A stretch of DNA of 64,000 nt. Origin: Saprospiraceae bacterium (GTDB lineage Bacteria > Bacteroidota > Bacteroidia > Chitinophagales > Saprospiraceae). Location of the stretch: contig JADKBO010000002.1 of NCBI GenBank assembly GCA_016715105.1, forward strand, positions 372,001-436,000. The letters run 5' to 3'. Both the position numbers and the translations under genes were made by a program. Shown here piece by piece: positions 1 to 7,246 of this stretch (position 1 is its first letter; each line of letters begins with the position of its first letter). Below the pieces are notes generated by a model that was given only the letters and a program-made list of their open reading frames with translations, searched no databases and was not told the origin of the DNA.

Positions 1-775
1 CATTTTGCAAATGGATCACCCCCTCTGACTCCATCATTTTGGCTATTTCATCCGTTTTCCAGGCCAATTTTCCGATGATGACCAATTGATGACTGTGATT
101 TTTTTGCTCAGAAAATTGATTAAATGCCTTGATGAGATTTACGATATTTTTCCTCGGGTGTAGGGCACCCACAAAAACAAAATAAGGCTTTTCACTCCAT
201 TGGTCTACGATACTAAGCCCTGATTCCTTTTCTATATTTTCATTTTCTCGCGTTGGTAATGCATTGTAGGCTACTGTTATCTTATCAGAAGAAATTTGCA
301 TTTTCTCAATGACATCATTTTTCACAAATTCAGAAACCGTTATTATTTTATCGGCTTTTGCTAAGTATTTAGGCATGAAAATTTCATAAAACAACTGATA
401 GTCCCACCTCAATCCTTGAGGAAAACTTTTGTACGCTAAGTCATGACAAACCAAAAGGGTTGGGACCTTGGTCCTTAGACTCAAAAAGTTGTCTGGACTG
501 TAAAAAACATCTATTTCATGTTTTTGCAATGCTTTTGGCAGTAGCCAATCAAACCACCACACAATGAGGACTGGATGCCGGGTAGCCATTGGCACCAATA
601 CTCCTTTTAAGTTTGGAAGTTTGAGAAAAGAAGAGTCAAATGGTCTATCAAAAAACAAAATAAACTCATCTTCAGGATGTTGTTTAGCCATGCTTTGCAC
701 AGTTTCAAACAAATACCTGCCAATTCCTTCGAGTCTGTCAGAATGTAGGAGTCTTGCATTTACTCCTACCCTCAT
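1..775 (-). CDS. Glycosyltransferase family 4 (GT-B), 3' end outside window
   Basis: Reading leftward from an ATG at 775, an uninterrupted frame of 258 codons runs off the window edge. The start (MRVGVNARLL, then EGIGRYLFE) is typical of GT4/mannosyltransferase-like GT-B enzymes, where it forms the acceptor-side Rossmann lobe. The segment with DVFYSPDNFLS, then VCHDLAYKSFP, ITVSEFVKNDV and FVFVGALHPRKNI is the family's conserved core; the last of these begins the nucleotide-sugar-binding lobe. The donor-binding E-x7-E region lies beyond the edge. The start codon shares one base with the stop of the HIT gene (TAATG), so translation is probably coupled in a greA-HIT-glycosyltransferase operon. 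Sugar donor and acceptor cannot be told; a role in cell-surface glycan synthesis is inference. Confidence 0.85.
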   Translation of the reverse strand, partial: MRVGVNARLLHSDRLEGIGRYLFETVQSMAKQHPEDEFILFFDRPFDSSFLKLPNLKGVLVPMATRHPVLIVWWFDWLLPKALQKHEIDVFYSPDNFLSLRTKVPTLLVCHDLAYKSFPQGLRWDYQLFYEIFMPKYLAKADKIITVSEFVKNDVIEKMQISSDKITVAYNALPTRENENIEKESGLSIVDQWSEKPYFVFVGALHPRKNIVNLIKAFNQFSEQKNHSHQLVIIGKLAWKTDEIAKMMESEGVIHLQN

Positions 776-1173
776 TATAGTATTACTTTTTGACTTATCT
801 TTTGGGATAGATCCTCAAAAACTTCTTTGGATATTTGAGGACGACTTTTGGAAAAATTGATGTCTCCCAAAGTATTGATTGGTACCAGATGGATGTGTGC
901 GTGAGGAACCTCGAGCCCTATGACCGAAACCCCTATCCGATTGCATGGAATAACTTCTTTGATCGCCTTGGCTATTTTTTGAGCAAAAACCATCATATCG
1001 GCTAGTACCTCTGCATTCAAATCAAAGATGTAGTCGATTTCTTCCTTTGGAACCACCAATGTATGGCCTTCACCCAACGGGTTAATGTCTAGAAATGCAA
1101 AGAATCTATCGTCTTCAGCAATTTTATAGGAAGGAATTTCTCCTTTGATTATTTTGGTGAAAATCGACGCCAT
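775..1173 (-). CDS. HIT family protein (histidine triad nucleotide hydrolase)
   Basis: This 132-residue protein matches the usual length of bacterial HinT-like proteins. It opens with SIFTKIIKGEIP, carries the family's DINPLGEGHTLVVPK segment, and ends its core with the triad HAHIHLVP (His91, His93, His95). Family members hydrolyse purine phosphoramidates or AMP-lysine-type adducts in the cytoplasm. The usual middle-of-family sequence is a little altered (GVSVIGLEVPHAH instead of a Gly-Gln-x-Val stretch), but the triad is intact. It starts 5 bp after greA and shares one base with the next gene, so it is an operon member. Physiological substrate unknown. Confidence 0.9.
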   Translation of the reverse strand: MASIFTKIIKGEIPSYKIAEDDRFFAFLDINPLGEGHTLVVPKEEIDYIFDLNAEVLADMMVFAQKIAKAIKEVIPCNRIGVSVIGLEVPHAHIHLVPINTLGDINFSKSRPQISKEVFEDLSQKISQKVIL

Positions 1174-1178
1174 AATTC

Positions 1179-1655
1179 TTAATCTAATGAAATGTCTAAG
1201 ATTTCAAATTTGATTTCTCCTGCCGGTGTGTGAACAACTGCAATATCTCCCACTACCTTTCCAAGTAAACCTTGACCAATTGGCGAGTTAACAGAAATCC
1301 TCTGAGTTTTGAGATCAGCCTCCGTTTCAGAGACCAATTTATAGGTGACGTTTTTATTAGTCTTGATATTCTTCATGGTCACTGAAGATAATATAGTTAC
1401 AGTAGAATTATCTAACTGGTCTTCACTGATGATCCTCACATTTGCCAATGCTTTCTCCATATCATTGATCTTGAGCTCGAGCATGCCCTGTGCATTTTTA
1501 GCAGCATCGTATTCCGCATTTTCAGAAAGATCTCCTTTTTCCCTTGCTTCAGCGATTGCTTTGGCAGCATCGTCTCTCCCCTTGGTTTTTAATATATCCA
1601 ACTCAGATCTTAGTTTATCATAACCTCCTTGAGTCATGTATGAAATGCCTGACAT
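1179..1655 (-). CDS. greA: Transcription elongation factor GreA
   Basis: The 158-residue length is exactly that of the GreA family. The N-terminal coiled coil contains GDLSENAEYDAAK at residues 41-53; Asp42 and Glu45 correspond to the acidic tip residues that enter the RNA polymerase secondary channel and stimulate cleavage of backtracked transcripts. The C-terminal FKBP-like domain has the conserved SPIGQGLLGKVVGD stretch. It is the first gene of the greA-HIT-glycosyltransferase operon and has a roughly 80-nt leader with a promoter-like box and a hairpin plus U-run, described separately. Function and symbol are secure. Confidence 0.96.
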   Translation of the reverse strand: MSGISYMTQGGYDKLRSELDILKTKGRDDAAKAIAEAREKGDLSENAEYDAAKNAQGMLELKINDMEKALANVRIISEDQLDNSTVTILSSVTMKNIKTNKNVTYKLVSETEADLKTQRISVNSPIGQGLLGKVVGDIAVVHTPAGEIKFEILDISLD

Positions 1656-1683
1656 CTTTTCTTTGTTTACTACTTTATTTAAA

Positions 1684-1736
1684 TAAAAAAAAGAACGTTT
1701 CTGTCTTTGCAGGATAGAAACGTTCTCGTTGTATTA
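1684..1736 (-). ncRNA. greA leader: hairpin with U-run (attenuator or porV-like gene terminator)
   Basis: Two perfect 11-bp arms (1692-1702 and 1716-1726) with a 13-nt loop are followed on the minus strand by seven to eight U, a textbook intrinsic terminator. Its position is odd. It lies downstream of the greA -7 box and upstream of the greA start, so transcripts starting near 1736 would mostly stop after about 50 nt. It may also simply end transcripts of the PorV/PorQ-like gene, whose stop is at 1872. E. coli greA has a comparable terminator in its leader that yields the short GraL RNAs; there is no sequence match, only shared geometry. Confidence 0.6.
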
Positions 1737-1741
1737 CGGCG

Positions 1742-1749
1742 CAAATATA
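1742..1749 (-). promoter_or_regulatory. Bacteroidota -7 box (TATATTTG) for greA
   Basis: TATATTTG, followed by CGCC on the minus strand, matches the Bacteroidota sigma-A consensus TAnnTTTG. No convincing -33 TTTG lies at the usual spacing. Transcription would start near 1736, only about 10 nt before the hairpin at 1726-1692. Confidence 0.6.
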
Positions 1750-1871
1750 AGCATTTTCTAGTTATATCTGGCTATTGTTTTTTGTGTTCAAACGACTCGT
1801 CTTTTTAAAACGAGCAATTCAAACCATTTATTCTGATTTAATTAATTAGAATTAATATTGAAGCATTCAAT

Positions 1872-2927
1872 TTAAAACACAAACCTCAAACTCAAATTGT
1901 GGGTTCCTCTGAAAGGGTTTGTTGCCCTGTAAGCATAATCTATTCCAAATTTCTGATCTGCTCCTTTTGACAAAGGAAGTAAAATGGATGCTCCCGCAGA
2001 AACTCCAGTATAAACATCGTTTTGAAATGCTGATCCCGTTTGTTTTAAAGTATAACGGTACCCCCCTCTGAGCATAAACATATCCTTGAAGGAAAACTCC
2101 ATGCCTCCTCCTATTTCATCTCTAGCAAAAGTATTGGATGTAAAATTTCCCATTGCTCTGAGGAATGTTTTATCTGCCAAATACCAATCATAAGAAATGC
2201 CTATATTAAGTAGAGATGGTAACTGAAAACCTTCTGATCGCTGGTAATACGTAAGATTATATTGGTTTCCACTGACGCTTGGATCTTCATTTGGCCCTTG
2301 AAATGCCAGACCTTGTCCACTAAATTTCATCGGAGAACCAATATTTCTGAGCGAGATCCCCAATCTAAAATTTTCTTTGTCACCTGAAACATATTGAACC
2401 CCAGCATCAATACTGAAACCAAAAGCTGTGATGTCTGGAAGTGCTTCTGAAACACCTCTTACCAAAAGACCAACTGAAATCTTATTTGCATACATGTAAG
2501 AATATCCTAGACCAATGTTGAAAAAATTTGGAGAATAAGTACCTCCTGTTCCTTCCGGCTGGTCACTCGTAGTTACTTCTATATCACCAAAAGATAAAGA
2601 AGAAATGCTGATACCAAAAGTACCATTACTGCCCATTTTGGTTGCATATCCACCTGAATTGAGCTGTAAACCAGTGCCTTCAAAAATTCTATTGTTGGCC
2701 AATAAGACTTCTCCTTTCAATATACGACTTAAGCCAGCAATATTGAGATTCATAGCTTCTACTCCCATCACCGATGAGGTATTCAAACTATGCAGTCCAC
2801 TACTTCGCGCCCAAGGATTAAACAACAGTTCTGAAGCGCCGGATTCCCCTTGTCTATCAGGGTTACCCGCAATTGCAGAAAAGCTCATCAACGTGCTAAA
2901 GGTTGCTATAAGTAAATTTCTCTTCAT
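1872..2927 (-). CDS. PorV/PorQ-family outer-membrane beta-barrel protein
   Basis: A signal peptide (residues 1-20, ending SAIA) precedes a 330-residue domain rich in alternating aromatic and hydrophobic strands and ending in Phe (RFVF), as expected for an outer-membrane barrel. The N-terminal block FNPWARSSGLHSLNT...GVEAMNLNIAGL is the hallmark of the PorV/PorQ family. In the T9SS, PorV shuttles cargo from the SprA translocon to the sortase; paralogues often sit beside individual large cargo genes. Here it follows a very large secreted protein and a TonB receptor in the same orientation, so I infer a dedicated partner of that protein rather than the core PorV. Its 5' region holds the long 8-bp repeat array, so spacing to any upstream promoter is probably variable. 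Confidence 0.75.
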   Translation of the reverse strand: MKRNLLIATFSTLMSFSAIAGNPDRQGESGASELLFNPWARSSGLHSLNTSSVMGVEAMNLNIAGLSRILKGEVLLANNRIFEGTGLQLNSGGYATKMGSNGTFGISISSLSFGDIEVTTSDQPEGTGGTYSPNFFNIGLGYSYMYANKISVGLLVRGVSEALPDITAFGFSIDAGVQYVSGDKENFRLGISLRNIGSPMKFSGQGLAFQGPNEDPSVSGNQYNLTYYQRSEGFQLPSLLNIGISYDWYLADKTFLRAMGNFTSNTFARDEIGGGMEFSFKDMFMLRGGYRYTLKQTGSAFQNDVYTGVSAGASILLPLSKGADQKFGIDYAYRATNPFRGTHNLSLRFVF

Positions 2928-2945
2928 ATCTTGTTTTTTCTTCGT

Positions 2946-3059
2946 GCTTATTTGCTTATTTGCTTATTTGCTTATTTGCTTATTTGCTTATTTGCTTATT
3001 TGCTTATTTGCTTATTTGCTTATTTGCTTATTTGCTTATTTGCTTATTTGCTTATTTGC
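2946..3059. repeat. Perfect 8-bp tandem array, about 14 copies
   Basis: The unit GCTTATTT (AAATAAGC on the minus strand) repeats 14 times without error over 114 bp. It ends 19 bp before the ATG of the PorV/PorQ-like gene. Because 8 is not a multiple of 3, every frame reads the same eight-residue hydrophobic repeat with no stop, producing spurious open frames. Perfect short-unit arrays of this length are prone to slipped-strand expansion and contraction. Confidence 0.97.
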
Positions 3060-3093
3060 AAAATCTCTCCGAGATTTTGCAATGTCCACATTG
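3056..3093. repeat. Two adjacent small-loop palindromes
   Basis: A 12-bp perfect stem (arms 3056-3067 and 3071-3082, loop TCC) begins in the last repeat unit and is followed at once by a second palindrome, CAATGT-CC-ACATTG (3080-3093). Neither arm is followed by a U-run on either strand, so they do not look like terminators. They separate the perfect 8-bp array from the degenerate one and look like an intergenic palindromic element. Confidence 0.85.
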
Positions 3094-3102
3094 TGAAGTT
3101 TC

Positions 3103-3150
3103 GCAGTTCAGCAATTCAGCGGTTCCGCAACTCTGCAGTTCAGCAGTTCT
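3103..3150. repeat. Degenerate 8-bp tandem array, six copies
   Basis: Six units in register (GCAGTTCA, GCAATTCA, GCGGTTCC, GCAACTCT, GCAGTTCA, GCAGTTCT) show the same 8-bp period as the perfect array but a different unit. The last unit reaches into the stop codon of the coding fragment that ends at 3149. Confidence 0.8.
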
Positions 3151-3541
3151 ACAATCCCGTAGGATCAAATTTCCTATTCACCCCAAACCACTTGATTGTT
3201 CGTTCTTCACCCAATTCTGGCGCCAAAACATGGATGAGATAAACTCCACTTGATACCGGAATGCCTACTGCATTTTTCATATCCCACTCAATCGAAGCAT
3301 TGATTTGACTTTGTCCATTAGCAGGATTACTACCAGCTTTGTTACTTGGTCTCTCTTCTCGATTGAACTTTCTGATGAATTTACCATCTAAACTATAAAT
3401 AGTCACAATGGCCCTTTCTGGCAAGTTGGTAATCTTGATGGTATTTGCAAACTGATTACTTTCATACGCACTATAAGCATAATACGGATTTGGCACAGCC
3501 CTCACATTTGCAAGAGCTCCTTCATACTCCTCTTGCTGCAA
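3149..3541 (-). CDS. C-terminal fragment of the large secreted protein (sorting-domain-like)
   Basis: This 130-residue frame has no signal peptide and does not look like a stand-alone protein. It contains VRAVPNPYYAYSAYE, then KITNLPERAIVTIYSLDGKFIR and GIPVSSGVYLIHV, the pattern of a T9SS type A-like / FlgD-like beta-sandwich that ends many secreted Bacteroidota proteins. The open frame continues upstream of its ATG (GDLPSYEFEFIGKG) to a TGA at 3623-3625 and so overlaps the end of the upstream gene. Restoring one base between 3561 and 3622 fuses the two into a protein of about 1,360 residues. I therefore read it as the displaced C-terminus of that gene. Confidence 0.8.
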   Translation of the reverse strand: MQQEEYEGALANVRAVPNPYYAYSAYESNQFANTIKITNLPERAIVTIYSLDGKFIRKFNREERPSNKAGSNPANGQSQINASIEWDMKNAVGIPVSSGVYLIHVLAPELGEERTIKWFGVNRKFDPTGL

Positions 3542-3558
3542 TTCTTTAACTCCCTTTC

Positions 3559-6500
3559 CTATAAATTCAAATTCGTACGATGGTAAATCTCCAACAACAT
3601 CACACCTTTTATTTGTGCAACATCATTGATGACCCTCTTTCTGCTGAATGGGTTGGTCACTCTGAGACTTACTTTAAGTTCTGAAGGAATTAGCCCATCT
3701 GCCACTGACAACATCGGTGTTGTTGTTGATCCAAATGATGCTGCTGTCCATGTTACCAAAGAAAGCGGATCAATTTTTCTGGTGATTATAGTACCCTTTG
3801 CTAACGCCGTTCTCAATATTTCACAACCGTCATATTTTTGCCTGGTTACATAAATATAATGTTGCCCACCTAAAGGAATTTGGAGTGGTAAAGCTCCAAC
3901 TCTTGTAGAAAATACCTGCCCGCTAGGATTATAAATCATATCGGAACCAATGGCTGGTTGATCTAAAAAACTCGCATTGGCCCCACTGAAACTACTATTT
4001 TCACCAAAGAAAATATTGAGCCTTTCACCAGTTTCTACATCAATAGCATATCCTGGAAAGTAACTTAATCCTGGAGGAACAGAGGTATCAGGGTTGCCGT
4101 TTTTGTCAACTGACGTTTGACTTCTTACTTCCAGCATTTTTGAAGCCCCAACAGTCGGCGCCATTGCTGTAGTGTAATAATCCGGACTCGATGTTTCCAC
4201 CACAATACATCTACTCCACAAATCTTTATTGGGTGTAAATACGATGTCTACGTTATTCAGATCTTTGATGAATAAACTTCCCAATCTATTGTTTAATAAA
4301 AGGCCATGACCTCCACCATCTCTCCACGCAGGGGAAAGGTAAAATGGAAATTGATCTGCTGTAGGTACTAAATATCTAGCTGTTGCAAATGGGAAAAACC
4401 AACCTGGACCCATTTTTGACAACGTGTTATTAGGGTCAAGCGAATTATTTGGCTCAACTGGCTCAAGTCCACTTTGAGGAAATAATTGTCCTCCTACTGC
4501 ATTACCTGATGATAATGCATTAAACCATTGTTTGTTGTTGTCTTTATAGTCAAAAGTTTGGCCTACAGCGCCATTGGTTGTCAATGGGTTTGAGCCCGTT
4601 TGACCAACTTGCGCCAATTCGATGGAAAATCCTTTTTTATAAATGACTTGCTCGTTGATCTTTTCTATCGTTGTCTCTGAAGCTACAATCTCTCCAGTAT
4701 TCAATTCGGTAAGTCTCCATTTAGCGCCTGGTTTCAATGCACAAACAGCATTGGTATTATCAAATTCTCCAACAATTTCTAACTTGTATTTGCCATCCGT
4801 TACCTCAAATGGGTTGAAAATTTTGACGCTGATTGGTGCTGCACCTTGCTTATATTTTACCTTGCCGTCAGCTCTGCCGCCAATAATAGCTTCTGCCTCA
4901 CCATCTGCAAGTTCAATAAATCCATTGCCGCTTCCTTCTCCAGACAATCTTGTCACTTGTGCCCCGTCGCCATACACAGCATTAAGTGTGGAATATACGA
5001 TTGGTCTAGGTGTGAATGAACTTACTTTTACGTTTCTTCTACCCTCCAAATATGGTGTTCTTTGCCCCAACAATGATCTAGGATCAAAGTTGCTAAAGTT
5101 ATTATAGGCGTAAGCTAAAACCATAAAATGGTATGGCTTGTGATTGACCAAACTTCTATCGCCAGTTGCAAACTGATCTTCTACTACTCTAAATGTGTTC
5201 TGAATTCCGCCATCTGACCCTTGTACCATTCTGGTAAAACTCCAAACTGCCTCATTGTTGCTTCCTGGAAGTGGATTGGGTTCTGACTTCCAATTAAAAA
5301 TTTCTGCAACATTATTTGCTACATCTGTTTGGTATATCAATCTTGCTTTAGAAATATCACTCAATTCTTGAGGAGTTACACCTCCATCAGCCAATTGGTA
5401 AATTTTATACCCTTCAAATCTATAAAGTTTGTCCTGAGCCGTTTCAGGAGCTTTAAGATCCACTTCTTCATACCTCAAGGATGCGTTGTTTGAAGCATTT
5501 GCATCATTGCTCAATGCAAGTATGATTTCTTTATCCAATTCTACTCCGCAAACATCTGGTGCATCTGGCCCATCTGTGATGTCAAAACAGTTGTTGAACA
5601 AAGACTGTGCGATATCGTCGGAATTTTGAAGTCTAGAAATGTCTGGACATGGATAATCCATATCTGGAACAAATACGACTCCAATGATCAATTCGTTTGT
5701 CGCACTTGGTTGTAAAATTAGTGGTCCTGTCGCTTGAAGTGTTCTTCTGTCACCATTTGGTAAATTTGAAGTACACATTGACCATCCATTTGATCTTTCT
5801 GGAGTATCTGGAAACACATATTTTACAGTATCTCTACTTCCTGGATTATATCCTGAACCACCGAAAGTAATCGCCTCCCCTGTTTTCCACAAACCTCTGA
5901 TGTTGTTATAAAACTGCTGGTCTTGTCCCACAGGATCTGTGGTTGCCGCTGGAGGAGAGTTGACACCTGCATTATTGGTATAAATAAAAGAGGTCATTCC
6001 CAATTCAACCAAGGTATCCAATTCTCCAGTTTGTGGGATCGGATCTCTCAATAATGGGTTGCCGTTGGCATCTTTGAGAATCTCCCCTGTTTGCTCATTT
6101 CTTATAAAAACTTTTGGTCCCCTTGGTCCTCTGAAATAATCAATTCCAAGTGCTGGTATCCTTGTGCCATATGTATTTACTCCTTGAGGACAGGTAGTTC
6201 CTGTTTGTCCGTCCTGGACATCTTCATTATAAACGTAAGCCATACTTCTACCTACGTCACACCCAACATAATCATCCGTAGAACATCCAAGGTCTGGATC
6301 TACCCACATGGCAAAATAACAATCTACAAGATCTTCATTTGCTTTGTTGATCAACTTGTATCTTTGAAAAGTCATGTCATTAATTTCATCATTGGTAGAA
6401 TATCCAAAAGCCTGAACCTGAACCTCCATTTGAACAGCGCCTCCTGCAGTGAGTCTATGAGGCCCACCATTGTCGTTATACAACCAGAAGATCATTTCGT

Positions 6501-7224
6501 CTGGAACCAACTCTTTAGCTTTCGTTCTATTTTCTGGTCCGCAATCCCTGATTTCAATGTTTGGAAAGTCACCATCACAAGGATCATAAATTCCATCTTC
6601 GTTTTCGTCCCAAAATGCACCCAACGTCTGATTAGGCAAATCAAAGTTGTATTTTTCTCGCCAATAAGGGTTGCTCTTTCCTGGCCAATATTTTACTCCA
6701 TCTGGAATTGAGTCACAATCATAGGCCGTGCCTGCAGTTCTTGCTGCTTCAAATGAATTGTTGTGTTGACTTACATCTGTTGCAAAGACCGTGAAAAATC
6801 GATCCCAATTTCTACAATCATCCGCCTCTGTCGCTCCAGCTTCATCAAGTGGTCCCGGATACCAGTCATAACTTCCCGTCAAAGACCTATAAGTCACGCC
6901 TGCCAACTTAACATTGCCAGATCTGTCAACTCCACCAACCCAAACTCCCCCTGCATAAATTGCAGAAACCGGTAGTTGTCCTTCCGCAGGTTTTGGAACG
7001 ATATAGAGACCTTCATTTAAATTCCACCACACATCGCCTCCTGTCATTAGTCTCGCCCTTACGTTATTGACTTGTTGATCAATCTGAGCAACACCTGGCT
7101 GACAATTTGCTCTTAAATGGGTCGTCGTCCCAATACCCTTCAACTCTGCCTCTGGGCCTTTTCGAGCAATTGCACTGTTAGATAATAGTGTCAGAAAACA
7201 AAATATTGTGTATAATTTATTCAT
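3559..7224 (-). CDS. Very large secreted T9SS-type protein, C-terminus frameshifted
   Basis: It has 1,221 residues with a signal peptide (residues 1-20, ending SAIA). The mature part contains VWVGGVDRSGNVKLAGVTYR, DWYPGPLDEAG and several short DENEDGIYDPCDGD-like acidic stretches that could bind calcium. I recognise the architecture from large secreted proteins of Saprospiraceae and related lineages but know no assigned function. The frame ends in an uncharacteristic tail (EIYHRTNLNL) at a TAG, while the expected continuation with a C-terminal sorting-like domain lies in the -1 frame (3149-3541). It is 22 bp downstream of the TonB receptor gene and upstream of the PorV/PorQ-like gene, all leftward, which suggests one transcript encoding receptor, cargo and export partner. 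Confidence 0.8.
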   Translation of the reverse strand: MNKLYTIFCFLTLLSNSAIARKGPEAELKGIGTTTHLRANCQPGVAQIDQQVNNVRARLMTGGDVWWNLNEGLYIVPKPAEGQLPVSAIYAGGVWVGGVDRSGNVKLAGVTYRSLTGSYDWYPGPLDEAGATEADDCRNWDRFFTVFATDVSQHNNSFEAARTAGTAYDCDSIPDGVKYWPGKSNPYWREKYNFDLPNQTLGAFWDENEDGIYDPCDGDFPNIEIRDCGPENRTKAKELVPDEMIFWLYNDNGGPHRLTAGGAVQMEVQVQAFGYSTNDEINDMTFQRYKLINKANEDLVDCYFAMWVDPDLGCSTDDYVGCDVGRSMAYVYNEDVQDGQTGTTCPQGVNTYGTRIPALGIDYFRGPRGPKVFIRNEQTGEILKDANGNPLLRDPIPQTGELDTLVELGMTSFIYTNNAGVNSPPAATTDPVGQDQQFYNNIRGLWKTGEAITFGGSGYNPGSRDTVKYVFPDTPERSNGWSMCTSNLPNGDRRTLQATGPLILQPSATNELIIGVVFVPDMDYPCPDISRLQNSDDIAQSLFNNCFDITDGPDAPDVCGVELDKEIILALSNDANASNNASLRYEEVDLKAPETAQDKLYRFEGYKIYQLADGGVTPQELSDISKARLIYQTDVANNVAEIFNWKSEPNPLPGSNNEAVWSFTRMVQGSDGGIQNTFRVVEDQFATGDRSLVNHKPYHFMVLAYAYNNFSNFDPRSLLGQRTPYLEGRRNVKVSSFTPRPIVYSTLNAVYGDGAQVTRLSGEGSGNGFIELADGEAEAIIGGRADGKVKYKQGAAPISVKIFNPFEVTDGKYKLEIVGEFDNTNAVCALKPGAKWRLTELNTGEIVASETTIEKINEQVIYKKGFSIELAQVGQTGSNPLTTNGAVGQTFDYKDNNKQWFNALSSGNAVGGQLFPQSGLEPVEPNNSLDPNNTLSKMGPGWFFPFATARYLVPTADQFPFYLSPAWRDGGGHGLLLNNRLGSLFIKDLNNVDIVFTPNKDLWSRCIVVETSSPDYYTTAMAPTVGASKMLEVRSQTSVDKNGNPDTSVPPGLSYFPGYAIDVETGERLNIFFGENSSFSGANASFLDQPAIGSDMIYNPSGQVFSTRVGALPLQIPLGGQHYIYVTRQKYDGCEILRTALAKGTIITRKIDPLSLVTWTAASFGSTTTPMLSVADGLIPSELKVSLRVTNPFSRKRVINDVAQIKGVMLLEIYHRTNLNL

Positions 7225-7246
7225 CCTTAAAGTACCTTTCTATATT

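Noticed and set aside
2946..3059. CRISPR-like array
   Set aside because: The units are contiguous 8-mers with no spacers.
2605..3253. Three overlapping plus-strand open frames encoding CLFAYLLI repeats
   Set aside because: They exist only because the 8-bp array has no stop in any frame; the flanking residues are the antisense of the barrel gene and spacer.
3561..3622. Programmed -1 frameshift in the large secreted gene
   Set aside because: The overlap has no X-XXY-YYZ heptamer in frame and no clear downstream pseudoknot; a plain indel is simpler.
6091..6711. A 206-codon plus-strand open frame inside the large secreted gene
   Set aside because: It is the antisense of a well-supported coding region and has no signal, domain or start context of its own.
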